DNA from: Ignelater luminosus
Taxonomy: Eukaryota; Arthropoda; Insecta; Coleoptera; Elateridae
Reading direction: 5' to 3'
Length of the DNA: 64,000 nucleotides
Assembly: GCA_011009095.1 (NCBI GenBank)
Contig: VTPC01004299.1
Span: 1 to 64,000, forward strand
The translations under genes were made by a program, and so were the position numbers. Positions 21,346 to 33,046 of this stretch are shown here, one piece after another. The first letter of the stretch is position 1. The number at the start of each line of letters is the position of its first letter. The notes beneath the pieces are model-generated. The model had not been told where the DNA came from. It was given only the letters and a program-made list of their open reading frames with translations, and did not search any database.

Positions 21346-23678
21346 AAAAGAATAACCGAGTATGTTGTGTTTATGAATAAAGAAATCTATAGAATTCCCA
21401 GATAGCTCATTAGTCTTTACATATGGCACAACTTGTTTAACAAAATCATATTTCTCCAATATTACAATATTTCCAGACTGAAAAAAAGCTTTCATTCTTT
21501 GCTAGAAAACATTCATTGATAATTGATAAAACCTACATTACACGGAGGAAGAGGGGGGCGAGCAACTTTATTGAGGAAACTGTTTAATTTTACATGAACT
21601 TGTCACAACCTTGAAATTATTACATCAAGTCATTGAAGAAACTGTTCGATAAAAACTTTCCTGTTTAAAAAATAAACCACGATTTGACCTCCACTATTTA
21701 GTTTTTCTTTCCTGAAAGGAAACTAATTTGCAATAGGATGTCACATCCTAAAATCAAATATATAAATTACAATCATTGCTGAGCTTACAGAAAATTTGTA
21801 ACTTTTATATTTATTCGTAAATGAACAAGTTCTCTTTGTACTGAATTATTCAGTTAACTTTTCCTTTTTTGTCTAAAGAAAAGTAATGATTGAATTTACT
21901 CGGCGTTCTATTTACATTGGTATATTTAATCAAGGATTTCTAATATAATCTAGAAAACTGAAAATTTAATTTTTTAAAGCTGCTTATTTCCTCCATCCTA
22001 TACAGAGTTTTTATAATAACTTAAAAGTGTGGATGATGCACTCCTGCATAGTAAACCGGTTAAACCCTCTTCTTCCGATAAGATGCACATGCACCCATGT
22101 TTCAATATGTCGCAATGCAGAAGAGCCAGCACAGCACTTAGGAAATACCCTGGAATTGCCGTGTCTGTGCTAACTCATACAAGATCAAAACTATTGATAG
22201 AAAATAGCTGATGGTGAATTTGTCGGTAGCCAAAAATGACGTTGTTCATGAACGTTTCCTATCAGTAAAATCTGTTCTATTCCTCGGAAAATAAATCGCG
22301 GAGTAATTTAGCAATTGAATGACCCGCGTTTTTATCCGTATCCTCGGGGCTGTTGATATAATTTGGCCCAAGTTCCGCAACGCTGTCTTGGCAGCATTTG
22401 CGGTGAGGCAGGGTGTCTGCTAGGGAAATGTAGCCAGGAAATTGGCAGTACTTTGTCGTTCTGGAGAATCATCAGGGCGGGTGCAGGAAATTAAACTCGC
22501 AGTTGTACTCTTTCATTGCTTCAACGCCATTGTTTCACATAAGAGAGCTTCGTCTCGATGGTCACCGCACTCGAACATGTTAATGTTCGACCAAGTTCGA
22601 TTCAGGAGTTAACTAAGGTATTTTCTGGATGTTTTACCGCAATGCAGGTTCATTTTTTATACGTTTAGCGTCGAACACATGGCTGATCTTAAAAAGTCTC
22701 TTGAATGCTTGAACGTCTGCCATTTTACATTTGTTAGCGTTTCGATGAAAATGTTCTGGGAGATTACTTTTCGGAAGCTTGTGTGTACTTCAATGCTGCT
22801 CTTTACAGACATTACTCAAACCCTAGTGTTTTCTTTACTTCCTTATAAAATCACCCTTCAAACATATCGTAAATATTCTCGGAAATAAAAAATAACGGAG
22901 ACACGATTTTCCGTTATTAATTTGTAAATTACAACTTATTAACGTATCGAGATAAAAGTTTTAGGCGGATTTTCCAGGCAAGTTATTATAAAGGGTGTTT
23001 TGAAAATATCCCGCAGGGCAACATAAATATTAATTTTATGTTGGAAATTTAAAAATTTCTCTTTTAATATTCTTAACTTGGGAAATTCCTATAAAACCGT
23101 TTTATAAACTAAGTAAATAAAATATGAATTTTAAATTACTTTTATATAATCAAAAAATGTGTTAATTTGTAGCATCATCTCGAACAGAAAGGAATACAAA
23201 TGGAGTTGAGCTCAAGCGAGCTGATGTTTACAATGCAGTCTTTAATTAAGTCGGTTAGTTATTCTGATTGACCTCATTACATGTAGGTTGATTTTCTTGC
23301 TTTGTTGTTCAAGGTAATTAATAAACATTAGATGTAATAAATTGTAATATATAATAAGCTTTTAATAAACTAAGAACTCTTATTATTGTTGAAGATTCTA
23401 ATAAAACTGATTTCTTATACTTATTTTGATGATTATCATAATTATCATAACAAGAAATTTTGTTTTGCCTTGGAAAAATTTATTTTACAAAAACGTCTTG
23501 AATTAGGTTGTTTATGTATTGAATTTTATTCATAAGACTTATCATTTCGTACTCACTGGTTGCTCTAAAAATCTTCTTACAAGATTGAGAACTAAAACCC
23601 AAGACGTCAATGGATATTCCTGTAGATCACTTTCGTCACGATACATAATTTATTAATTTTATCAAGTTCTGTGCAACG
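21346..23678. other. no gene recognised
   Basis: AT-rich, with a GC-richer patch at 22320-22530 lacking a coding signal. Frames at 22029-22211 and 22679-22888 have no motif. Confidence 0.55.
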
Positions 23679-23679
23679 G

Positions 23680-24010
23680 TAAAATAGCGTTATTATTTTG
23701 AGTAATTCGTTCTTGATTTTTAATTATTAGATTTTTAAAATCATAGTTTTCTCGAGATTTCCTATCCTGGATATCAATATAAAAGCAAAATCATATTATG
23801 TTCTAATAACTAAGTTGCTTGCAACACGTTTCTGTCAACCTAGCAGCAGACTGCAGAATCGAGGGGGCCATTTATGGCGATTCCGTTAAGTGTGCAACAT
23901 CAGTACTGACTCGCTTACGCTACTATCAGCATGTGTTCCTTCATAGAAGCAAAACGCGCACTGGAAACTTTCTGGTTCAACATAAAGATACCTTGAAAGA
24001 TTTGCTTCTC
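23680..24010 (+). mobile_element. hAT-like 690-bp family, copy D (3' truncated)
   Basis: Contains AACGGTAAAATAGCGTTATT, TTCTCGAGATTTCCTATCCT, CTAAGTTGCTTGCAACACG, AGCAGCAGACTGCAGAATCG, TTTATGGCGATTCCGTTAAG and GCTACTATCAGCATGTGTTC. It lacks both termini and has a small internal deletion after GTGCAACATCAGTA. Confidence 0.75.
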
Positions 24011-24760
24011 TAAAGAAAGATGTTTGTCCAGAAATATCATCATTCATCAGCTTTCTCGCTGCTCTAGAATAACTAATTTGTTGACATTTACTTTTTTTAT
24101 TAATTATCAATAAGCGAGTAACACAAAAAGCTTGTCGGGATTCCACAAAAATTTTTTTTGAGACCGATTCTTCATGTTTTCACCAAGGTTTACGATGTTT
24201 CTCCAAATCGACTCCGCCTATACAAGATTTTCAGCAGAACTCGCCATACTCTGCTTTTCCTAAGGTTTTCTTTGATCCGTGTTTTTCCAACTCTTTTTCT
24301 GTATAAACCCCAAGAACAAGAACAGCTGGGAAATTACTTGAAGATACCCCACAACTCCGCCAGCTTAGCCTTCATAATGACGGCAGCACGCCATTTTGAG
24401 AAAAACCATTAAATCCAAAGGGCGCTTGCATGATTCCTCATTCTGGAGTTCTCACTAAATGGGTTACAATGGCCAAATTTTGAAGAATTTCACCCATTCA
24501 AAACGAAATGGGAAAAATAAAAAAATAACATAAATAAATTTGCGCGTTCCTTATTCTACACACACTGCATAATCGGCCAAATTGAAACAATCTAAAGATA
24601 CACATTGGTTATATTTTATTATTGTAACATTGCTAATTTTTCCCACCGCATGCACAGATTACATTTTTCTTGAACTTTTATCGAGACAGCTAGTAAAAGA
24701 AAGGTTACACGTGTTTTGGCTTGCTCGGCGATTTTTCGCTTTTATCGCTTTTATTTAAAA
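24011..24760. other. no gene recognised
   Basis: AT-rich spacer; the 24158-24412 frame has no recognised domain. The last part may include the degraded 5' end of mariner 2. Confidence 0.5.
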
Positions 24761-25556
24761 ATGGAATAACAAATTTGTATTAAATTTTGTATTAAGTAGG
24801 GAATAAAGTGCTGAATGTTGCTTTTAAAGAGTCTTCTATGAATAAAACAAGCCTTGACAAGTGATACGAAAGTTTTCAATGACGAGCACTCTAGATGTCC
24901 CAGCATATCAACAACTGATGACAACGTCGAAAATGAAGTGACAAAAATAATAATGGACCATCGCTGAATCACTATCAGAGAAGTTGCTGATAAGGTTGGC
25001 ATATCATTTGGCTCATGCCAAGCAATTGTTTCGGATGTGTCGGGCATGAGACACGTGGCAGAAAAATTTGTTCCGAAATTCCTGAATTTCGAGCAAAGAC
25101 AGCGTCGAATGGACATTCCTCAGAAGTTGTTGAATGAAGTCATTGACGATCTAGAACTGCCCAAATGGGTGAAGAAACATGGGTGTACAAATATGACGTC
25201 GAAAGTAACTAAGGCTCAGTCATCCAAATGAAAACTTCCTGAAGAGCCAAGACCAAAAAAAGCACAACTTCGATCAAATTTCAAGGTTCTGCTCACTGTT
25301 TTTTCTCAATTTTAAAGGCATAGTGACCACGAAAATACTACCTCGAAGTTCTACGTCTTTTGCGAGAAGCAATCCGAAGAAAACCCCCCATATTTGTGGC
25401 AAAACAATCCATGGCAATTGCACCATGACAATGTACCTGCTCATGCTTCACTGCTTGTTCGTGGATTTTTTGCTAAAGACAACACCGTTATGATGCCCCA
25501 GCCTCCGTGTCCAGTGAACATGGCCCCGTGCGATGTCTTCCTTTTCCCGAGCATAA
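24761..25556 (+). pseudogene. mariner-family transposase pseudogene 2 (in-frame, with stops)
   Basis: From the ATG at 24761 a single frame carries the family pattern with internal stops: ICIKFCIK, SDTKVFNDEHSRCPSISTTD, ITIREVADKVGISFGS (about 24966-25015), VAEKFVPKFLNFEQRQRRM, QSSK then KLPEEPRPKKAQ (a stop where Trp is usual), and LHHDNVPAHASLLV (second Asp intact). The third catalytic position reads VNMAPCD where the family has PDLAPCD, so Asp has become Asn. The first TGDE block is also lost. It breaks off after FLFP at about 25556, where hAT-like copy E begins, so the C-terminus is missing. Confidence 0.85.
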
Positions 25557-25558
25557 AT

Positions 25559-26134
25559 AAGAGAATAACGTTATTAATCTAAAGAAACAAAACGCTATTC
25601 TTCGTATCAAAATCGATAGCAAAACAAAAAAGAAACAAAAAAGTAGAGCACGCAATCAAAAATGAAAACGGTATCTTCAATTGTAATAACGTTATTTTTT
25701 GGTTTTGTAACTTGTTGGGAACCAAACGCTCAAAATACACAACGCCATTGAAGCACACGATTTAGTTCCAATCCTAGTCCGTAAACGCGCGACTAACAGT
25801 AATAAAATCAGTAGATGAGACTTGACTGCTCTTTTCAGAATCTCTTGACCTGGAAGTTAAAAAACCTGACAGTATCCAAAAATCGAACTTTTCAATTATA
25901 TCTTTATGTTGAATCAGAAAATCCCCAGTGTACATCAGAGAGTATTATTTCACTTATCTGATTAATAAAAACAGAACAAAGAAACATGCTGATAGTAGCG
26001 TAAGCGAGTCATTAATAACTGGTTCAGATGAATAACGCGATCGGCGGTACCTGTATTGATGTTGCACACTTAGATCCCGTAGTCTGATGCTGAATTAACA
26101 GTAACGTGTTGCAAGCAGCTTAGCTATTGTAATA
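25559..26134 (-). mobile_element. hAT-like 690-bp family, copy E, right-hand part (split by mariner 3)
   Basis: Minus orientation. It starts just inside the 3' terminus (AGAATAACGTTATTAATC) and continues with AACGCTATTCTTCGTATC, CTAGTCCGTAAACGCGCGAC, CGTAAGCGAGTCA and AACGTGTTGCAAGCAGCTTA. It stops at ATTGTAATA (26126-26134), where mariner 3 is inserted. The rest of the copy resumes at 27441. It joins mariner 2 on its left. Confidence 0.85.
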
Positions 26135-27438
26135 AAGGGTTTTCCAATAAGAGGTGTTATTTTGATATTCAAAGAAAAGTGCCATTTTTTAATATAAATG
26201 ATCGGATGTTTATTTCATTATAAAGAGGAAGGTATGCCGTTAATAGTGGAAAATAACATCAGGCAAATGACCACCACGACCACGCTTACAGGACAATATC
26301 CTTTTCATGAAATTTTCCATAACCAAATCGCAAAGTGGCTGCCCTATGTCCTCGATAGCCTCACGAATTCCATCTTTGAGGTCTTGAATCGACGCTGGGC
26401 TGTTGGCGTAGACCTTCTCTTTCACGTGGCCCCAAAGAAAGAAGTCGCAAGGTGTTAAATCACAAGATCTCGGTGGCCAATTGTGATCACCTCTTCGAGA
26501 GATAACACGGTCCGGAAACTTTTTCCGTAAAAGATCAATGGTTTCGTTGCTTGTGTGGCACGTAGCGCCGTCTTGTTGAAAGTAAACGTTGTCCAGATCA
26601 ATACCATCCAATTCCGGCCATAAAAAATCGTTAATCATCTCTCGATAGCGCAATCCAGTCACCGTAACTGTTGCTCCAGCCTCATTTTCGAAAAAGTAAG
26701 GTCCAATGACTCCGCCGGACCATAAACCGCACCAAACAGTCACACGTTGAGGATAGAGAGACTTTCAACAATAACTCTTGGATTTTCTGAGCCCCAGATC
26801 CGACAATTTTGCTTGTTGACGAAGCCACCGAGGTGGAAATGGGCCTCATCACTCAAGATGATTTTTCGATGGAATTCTGGATCATTTTCATGCATTTCAA
26901 CGACCCAATCAGCAAAGACACGACGTTGTTGATGATCGGCCGGCTTGAGTTCTTGTGTTAACTGGACTTTATAAGCCTTAAGACCCAAATCTTTATGCAA
27001 AATACGGTGTAATGACGTTTGTGGAATGGCTAATTCCAAAGAACGACGAGGAATGGACAAACCTGGGTTTTCTTTAACACTTTCGGCTACAACAGCAATA
27101 TTCTCGGCTGTTCTTGAGCGACGTGCACGGGTTTTATTCTTCACATCACTAACTTGTCCCAAGAGCTCGAATTTTTTCACCAATTTCTGTATTGCGGTCC
27201 GACAAGGTGCTTCACGGTGACCCAAAAATGTTCGAGTTTTACGAACCGTCTCTGCCAAATTTTCACCATTTTTATAGTGAATTTTAATAATTTCAATGCG
27301 TTGTTGAAGCGTGTATCGTTCCATATTTATTAATGGCGTAGTTTCTACTTGTCAAATGTCAAAAAATGATAGCTTCAAAAGTGACATCTACCGAGATAGC
27401 GGGCTATTCAAAATAACACCTCTTATTGGAAAACCCTT
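26135..27438 (-). mobile_element. mariner/Tc1-like element 3, nearly complete
   Basis: A 1304 bp element bounded by 31-32 bp terminal inverted repeats beginning AAGGGTTTTCCAATAAG. The two ends (26135-26165 and 27407-27438) differ only by one single-base indel. It is flanked by TA on both sides (26133-26134 and 27439-27440). It carries one transposase gene on minus. Removing it leaves a continuous hAT-like sequence (ATTGTAATA joined to TAATATGATT) identical to the word found uninterrupted in that family, so insertion site and duplication are clear. The near-perfect ends and single coding lesion make it the youngest mobile element that can be ordered in the window. Confidence 0.93.
26240..27324 (-). 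pseudogene. transposase of mariner element 3, one frameshift
   Basis: Two abutting frames, 27324-26740 (194 codons) and 26743-26240 (167 codons), together give a full-length transposase of about 360 residues. It starts MERYTLQQRIEIIKIHYKNG with a DUF4817-like N-terminal HTH and a second HTH (SIPRRSLELAIPQTSLHRIL). The full catalytic triad is present: ILSDEAHFHLGG, YFQQDGATCHT and RSCDLTPCDFFLWG. By direct count, 36 residues separate the second and third Asp, more than the 34 of classical mariner. The C-terminus is KRGRGGHLPDVIFHY. The only lesion seen is a one-base loss near 26762-26766, between the first and second catalytic Asp. The group is widespread in insects. Confidence 0.93.
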
Positions 27439-27440
27439 TA

Positions 27441-27560
27441 TAATATGATTTTTACTTTATACTGATGCCTAGAAGAGAATTTTCAGAAAATTATGATTTT
27501 AAAAATCTAGTGATTAAAAGCCAAGAAGGATATTAACCAAGATAGTAAAGTAAAAAAATT
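27441..27560 (-). mobile_element. hAT-like 690-bp family, copy E, left-hand part
   Basis: Continuation of copy E beyond mariner 3: TAATATGATTTTTACTTTAT, TTATGATTTTAAAAATCTAG, TGATTAAAAGCCAAGAAGG. Similarity becomes unclear around 27560, before the 5' terminus. Confidence 0.75.
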
Positions 27561-27829
27561 ATTTATAAAAGCCAAAAATATTGAAGTTATCCTGTTGAAA
27601 AATTCCATTTTTTTTAGATTTGATATATTGTTAATAATAACGACCTCATATTATTAAATTTTTTTTCTTGATAATGGGTCTTTTAAGAAATTAAAAATTA
27701 TAAATACTCCGAGCTTTCGTTTTTTTATTTAAAACTTCTTCGGGGATATTGTAACACTTTGTAACAGTGAACCAATGAGCAGAATACAAAAAATTTTGTA
27801 AACTCGTCTCGTTTTTATTGGCGACCAGG

Positions 27830-28034
27830 GACGGCTCAAATAATGTCAGCGCCCTCAAGCACATATTGTTTTTGCGCACCCGTGGGCGTTCACGAGCGAT
27901 TCCCTCAGGAGCTTCAAAATAAGACACGAGCGGGATCTCCCAAAGATATGCGGGCCACATGGATGGCAACTCGTCTTTTGCGTTCCTTAACTAGTGGCGG
28001 TCACAAGTTGTGGCTAAGACAGCTAAACGTCTAG
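27830..28034. mobile_element. possible small inverted-repeat element (MITE-like)
   Basis: Starts CCAGGGACGGCTC with AATGTCAGCGCCCTCAAGC and ends with GTCTAGAGCCGTCAC, so GACGGCTC/GAGCCGTC is an inverted pair about 200 bp apart. Its right end merges with the first unit of the tandem repeat that follows. The GGCGCCC-rich start resembles ends of some hAT-type elements, but no target duplication can be shown. Confidence 0.35.
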
Positions 28035-29595
28035 AGCCGTCACTATTCAAATTCCAGACAAAATCACTCCATGACATTTTCATTTTTCTATTAAACCTTT
28101 TCCCTAACTTTGTCAGGTTTTCCAAGCCAGATCGACTGGCGACAAAACAGGCTCATTTCCGTCCCGTATTGGGTATCTAAAATTCATCATTTGGCATTAA
28201 ATAACGTTTCTTTCACATCTTGATATGAATATTTTGAGCTGTGCATACATCTCGACTTCTTTTCAAATGCGAACGAGACGTAACTGGCGAGCAATGACCA
28301 ATAAATCACGTGAATTATACGTCACTCTGCTTGCTAGAAATTTCTCAATATTCCGTGAGTTTCGGAGCAGCAACTAGTTAAGGCGATTTGTCGCCGTACA
28401 AATGAAATTTTAGACTTTTATAACCGATTTCTTACCATTTTGGTGGTTGCTGTTTTGACAAACAACGTCTAACGTCTACAACCAACCATATTGGCAACGT
28501 CATTATTCAAATTCCAGATAAAATCATTCCATGGCATTTTCATGATTTTTTCTTTATTAAACCTTTTCTCTGATATTATTTGGCCACGGTTAGCCTGAGG
28601 CCTTGAGCTAGTCAGCTGACCGTCTCAGAACGTACAGATGTGAGGGCGCAAACATATAACTGCATATACAAAAGATGGGTGTAATAGATAGCTTAAGGTG
28701 GCGCTGACGCGACGAGGCAGCCTCCTTTTTGCCCCGCATTGTTTATCAAAAATTTACCGTTTGGCATTAAATAACGTTTGTTTCGCATCTTGATATAAAG
28801 ATTTTGAGCTGGGATATCTTGACTTCTTTTCGAACGCGGATGCGACCTATAACTGACGAGCGATGACTAATAAATCACGTGAATTATACGTCACTCTGCT
28901 TACTAGATATTTCTCAATATTTCGCAAGTTTCAGAGCAGGAACTGCTTAAGACTATTTGGAGCCGTACAAATTAAATTTTAGACTTTCATAACCGATTTC
29001 TTACCCTCTTGGTGGTTGTTGTTTTGCCAGAGAAAGTCTAACGTCTAGAGCCGGCCCTATTGGCAACGTCACTATTCAAATTCCAGACAAAATCATTCCA
29101 TGACATTTTCATAACTTTTTCTTTATTAAACCTTTTCTCTGACTTTCTCAAGTGAGGCCGAAATGTGTCCACGGCCGGCCTGAGACGTTGAGTTAGTGTA
29201 GTGACTGTCTCGAAACTATAAATGTGACGACGCGGCCCAAAGATGTAAACTGCATATACGAAAGGTAGGTGCAATAAATAGTTTCAGATAGTGCTGACGC
29301 GACCAGACAGGCTCATCCCGTATTGGTTATCAGAAATTCGCCATTTGGCATTAAATAATGTTTGTTTCACATACTGATATGAAGATTTTGAGCTTGACAT
29401 CTTGACTTCTTTTGCAACGCATAATTGACGAGCGATGACCAATAAATCACGTTGAATTATACGTCACTCTGCTTCCTAGATATTTCTCAATATTTCACGA
29501 GTCCGAGCAGGAATTACTCAAGACAATTTGTCGCCGTGCAAAAGAAATTTTAGACTTTTATAACCCTTTTGGTGGTTGTTGTTTTGCCAAAGAAC
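28020..29595 (+). repeat. complex tandem repeat, three units of about 460-570 bp
   Basis: Three units start with CAACGTCACTATTCAAATTC-like words at about 28034, 28497 and 29064. Each contains TTATTAAACCTTTTC, TTTGGCATTAAATAA, GACTTCTTTTC, ATACGTCACTCTGCTT, CTCAATATTTC, AAATTTTAGACTTT and TTTTGGTGGTTG. Unit 1 lacks a ~110-130 bp GC-richer segment (AGCCTGAGGC... GCTGACGCGAC) present in units 2 and 3. Unit 3 is truncated after GCCAAAGAACGT (29595). No coding capacity. Confidence 0.85.
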
Positions 29596-29716
29596 GTACT
29601 ATATGAACAATTTCTCTCAAATGCTGAAAATGATTGCTTTACTCTATTGGTTATCAACACTTTACAAGGAAGATTGAAAGAGGGAATCACTGATATATTT
29701 TCAATCATTCTTGAAT

Positions 29717-29786
29717 TGGGCCAACTAGTTCTAAATTGGACCAACCAGTTCTAAATTTGACCAATCAACTCTGAATTGGACCTGTT
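29717..29786 (+). repeat. short tandem repeat, about 22 bp x 3
   Basis: Successive copies of GGACCAACCAGTTCTAAATT-like sequence (GGCCAACTAGTTCTAAATT, GACCAACCAGTTCTAAATTT, GACCAATCAACTCTGAATT). Confidence 0.85.
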
Positions 29787-29789
29787 GGG

Positions 29790-32690
29790 CTTGTTGAGTA
29801 AGTTAAGTTATTCGAACTGATGAAGTTTCTCTTACTATTTATAACAGTTAGTCTTCTAGGTCGAAAGATTTCTAACACTGTTTGGTGAATGGTGCAAGAG
29901 GGCAAATATATAAAGTTGTCTATTTACAACAATAATTGTAGATTGAAGTTGCCATGGGTTGAGATATAACCCTTCAGCATAATGAAGTTTACAAAAATCT
30001 TCTACTCTTATATTAAATGATTTTGAAATCGATCGATTCCTAGATGCTTTCTCGTTTTTGAAGGTAGCTGCACTTTTTATTTTTCTTGAAAACTGTATAG
30101 GACTAATGGTATTCAGGACTCCTCTTCGACAACTGTCAGTTGGATTTTCTAGTTTCTTGCAATGAAAATCAGCAGAGTAGATAGCTAGAATGTAGCTATC
30201 AGTGGTACCTAAAGTTATTCGAGACAAGTAACTGGCCCTGTCACATGTTTTACGGTGACTACATTAGATGGTTATATCTCGTAGTTCTCAATCTGTATGG
30301 AGTTAATCAGATTTGAGGCTTATCATTCGAGGCTCACAAATTAAAAGATACAATTGTTTATCAGGCCCTTACAAAATCCAATTTATCGGGCATAAATATT
30401 TGAATACGTCAGAAATAAATAAATTTAGAGACCAAAAGAGACAAAATTGAGAAAATATTTACTGATTGATTACACCTCTAATCTGAAAACAAAAATCGAA
30501 AATTCCCGATTTCATTTTCAGCTCAAATTTCGAAACTCCCAGTGATGATACTCAAATTTGAATAACCCTATACTAATTGCATTTGATATATCTAAAAGGT
30601 TATTCTAATTATTCTTCTTTATGATCAGAAGTGTTAGATATGTAGGTAAGCAAACAAAGGTTTCTATCAGTACAAATGAAACTAAATATTCCCATTAGAA
30701 AAAAACAGAAGATTTTATCTACCAAGACCTTCCTAAACCGACAACCATCCTTTTTCAGTACCACATCTAAGTTTCTCCAGGGAATACTTCCGTTTCATAG
30801 TTAACAGGAAATTTAGTTAGAAACTATATGAAAAGTTGAATATGAGACACAGCGTATTTATATGTAATATTTGTATCGTACTCAATGATGTCAATCTTTT
30901 TTACGTAGTGAAACTTAAAAAACAAAGTTTTGCTCAAAACAAACACCGTTGTTTGTTGTATTATTAACAACGACAAAGGTTTGTTTTTCTATGCATTACG
31001 TCAAGTTGTACAATTTTATGTTATTCTCACAAATTTATAGCCGTCCGTTAAGCTTAACTGAAATAATTTATTTTTAAGTTTATATATTTACTACAACATA
31101 AAGCAAATGAAAAGAAGCATCAAGACATTTGAAAAATGTAGAAAATTTAAACTTAGAACTAATAAAGCGAAATTATTTTTCGTCTCAAAGTCTGTTCTAT
31201 TTTATTTTTATATTCCCATGACTTGCAAGATCGTAGTGTTTTCCTGGAAATATACCGTGAGGTATTGCATGACATAACTTGATTGTTTTACATAGAAAGT
31301 GTCTCTTTCTGCGAGTACGAATGAGTTTACGCGTGTTTATATTTGTATACAAATTTCTTACTTAATTTTTATATTTAGATTGAATCTGTCATGCTGATTT
31401 GCTTCGCCCCTGCTCACTCGCCTTGTCTCTCTCGTCGTCGTCAAATCCGTATTTGGATTAAGAAACAAATCAAGGTTAAATTATGACAAACTGCTAGTAG
31501 GTAATTACAATTTTCGCAACATCAAATAACGTACCACCTGTGTTTCAAAACATGACAAAATTCTAACTATTTTGTAAGGAATTTTAAATTGCTTGTTTTT
31601 GTTAAGGAAATTTATCTTTTTTTGGGCGTGATCGTGACTCGATCAAAAGTCGATTATGTCTCTAGGAAGTGGTAGGTAATAGACCTGTCGTATTCAACGT
31701 TGGTCTTTGAACGCACGTGCGAAGTGTCATCATGAAGTTGGTGGCGAACGTTTCCTAGCCTAAATAAACTAAACGAGGCGGCAGCAGCTGTGTCAGTTAT
31801 TGGATGAACTCGTTGATGATCCGTAACAGGAAGCGGAAAGGAGCGCCTCCCTGTTGTGCATTTTGCTAGTATATAGATGATATAATTAAATGTATGTAGG
31901 TACTTCCACTTCAAAGCCTTTAATTCCTCTTTAAACGCCGTCCTATTACATTTGTATAGCTACGAATCGATTTTAATTAGATTCCCTCTGTTGAAAGTTA
32001 AAAGTTGTTTAATAAACGTGCTGTAATGGATGCATTTTAACAAATAAAAGCAGATTTAAAACGAAGTCTTTCAATTTCCTACGCCGCTAAAGCTTTTAAA
32101 ATGTAAAAACGGAAAACCCTGCGGTAAACAAAATCGTTATATCACTTCCACAGGTTTTTTTATTAAATATATCGGAGAGGCATTCCGAAAAAGCCGCAGA
32201 GCCTTTTAAAGCGTCCACAAATTATTTTTTTCTCAATCGATATGTTAAGAATTTAAAGGAAATAAAGACGAGTATGTTCTTTTTTGTTAAATCTAAAGCT
32301 TCATTTTGACTCTTTATTTTATACAGACCAGAACAGCTTCTCTCTCTAGTAAATTTGAAATATTCTCCTCCTTTTAATCAACTTTACCAGTTTACTGTTG
32401 GAGTTAAGGAATTTACACTAACGTTAAAATCTTGCATTTCAAAGTAGACTGTTTGCGAAGGAAATAGAACGAGTAAATTCCAAATTGTCTAAAATAAAGT
32501 CAATCTAATAACAAAAAGAACGTTCTACCAAGAAGATTATGGACATTAAAATGATCCTGGGAGATTAAAAAGAAATCTTTTTTTTAAATATTTGTGTTTA
32601 TTGTTTGTGTTAGTACTGTGTTTGTGACAAACTAGTTTTTGTATACTAGTCGGTTATTCAATCAATACAGAAGAAATTGTGATGGCTGTC
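29790..32690. other. long AT-rich stretch with no gene recognised
   Basis: The longest frame is 29856-30227 minus (123 codons); it has no transmembrane pattern, repeat or domain I recognise, and chance is a sufficient explanation at this length. A frame at 31654-31914 minus is likewise unassigned. A GC-richer patch at 31390-31450 (TCGCCTTGTCTCTCTCGTCG) and 31640-31860 stands out slightly. Confidence 0.5.
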
Positions 32691-32698
32691 CGGGAAAA

Positions 32699-32815
32699 AT
32701 GTCAAAAATTGGTGGAAAATGCTCTCCGTTTGCAGATGTTGCAAGAGGCTTTAATGATTGGAAACATTTAAATCCTCTAATTGCAAAAACTCTTCAAGCC
32801 ATCGACTTTTTTTAA
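32699..32815 (+). pseudogene. N-terminal fragment of a ZMYM1-type hAT transposase (TTF zinc-finger region)
   Basis: One short frame reads KCSPFADVARGFNDWKHLN then PLIAKTLQAIDFF. The GFNDWKHLN block resembles the TTF-type zinc-finger region that begins ZMYM1/DUF4371 hAT transposases (GF.DWK....I..H). It ends at a stop near 32815, and recognisable sequence ends where an LTR-like repeat begins at about 32913. The body of a similar transposase resumes at 34790 on the same strand, so both may be halves of one copy. Confidence 0.4.
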
Positions 32816-32912
32816 AAAAACAGACTCGAAAAGTAATTTGGCACAGCAAAGAAGGCAGCAATTGGAAGGAATATTTCTGAGCACTTTGAAATTGATCAGC
32901 TGCTGTGGACAA

Positions 32913-33010
32913 AACCCGGAAAAGTGGCCTAATACCCGTATAGACCTAAAGGAGGTATTGCTCACAGCAGCTCGAATGTCGGAGATGGGAATGATTCACA
33001 GATAATTTAC
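32913..33010 (-). repeat. LTR-like direct repeat, left copy (partial)
   Basis: AAAAGTGGCCTAATACCCGT, then AGCAGCTCGAATGTCGGAGA and TGGGA, repeated with about 80% agreement at 34365-34432. The two copies flank the gag-protease remnant, as LTRs would. Similarity stops after roughly 90 bp. Confidence 0.55.
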
Positions 33011-33046
33011 CCTAAATTGAAATAGAAATTCACTAAAAGACCTCAG

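Noticed and set aside
26135-27438. Mariner 3 ends as perfectly identical inverted repeats
   Set aside because: On re-reading, the right end has one extra base (AATAAGAAGG against AATAAGAGG), so the ends are near-identical, not perfect.
27690-27969. 92-codon minus frame 27691-27969 and the plus frame 27843-28034
   Set aside because: Both cross the MITE-like start of the tandem-repeat region, with no domain and an inverted-repeat context.
28020-29595. CRISPR-like array
   Set aside because: Units are 460-570 bp with no short repeat/spacer pattern, in a eukaryotic transposon context.
29856-30227. 123-codon minus-strand frame as a possible host gene
   Set aside because: No domain, signal or splice context, and of a length expected by chance in 64 kb. 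Left as unassigned.
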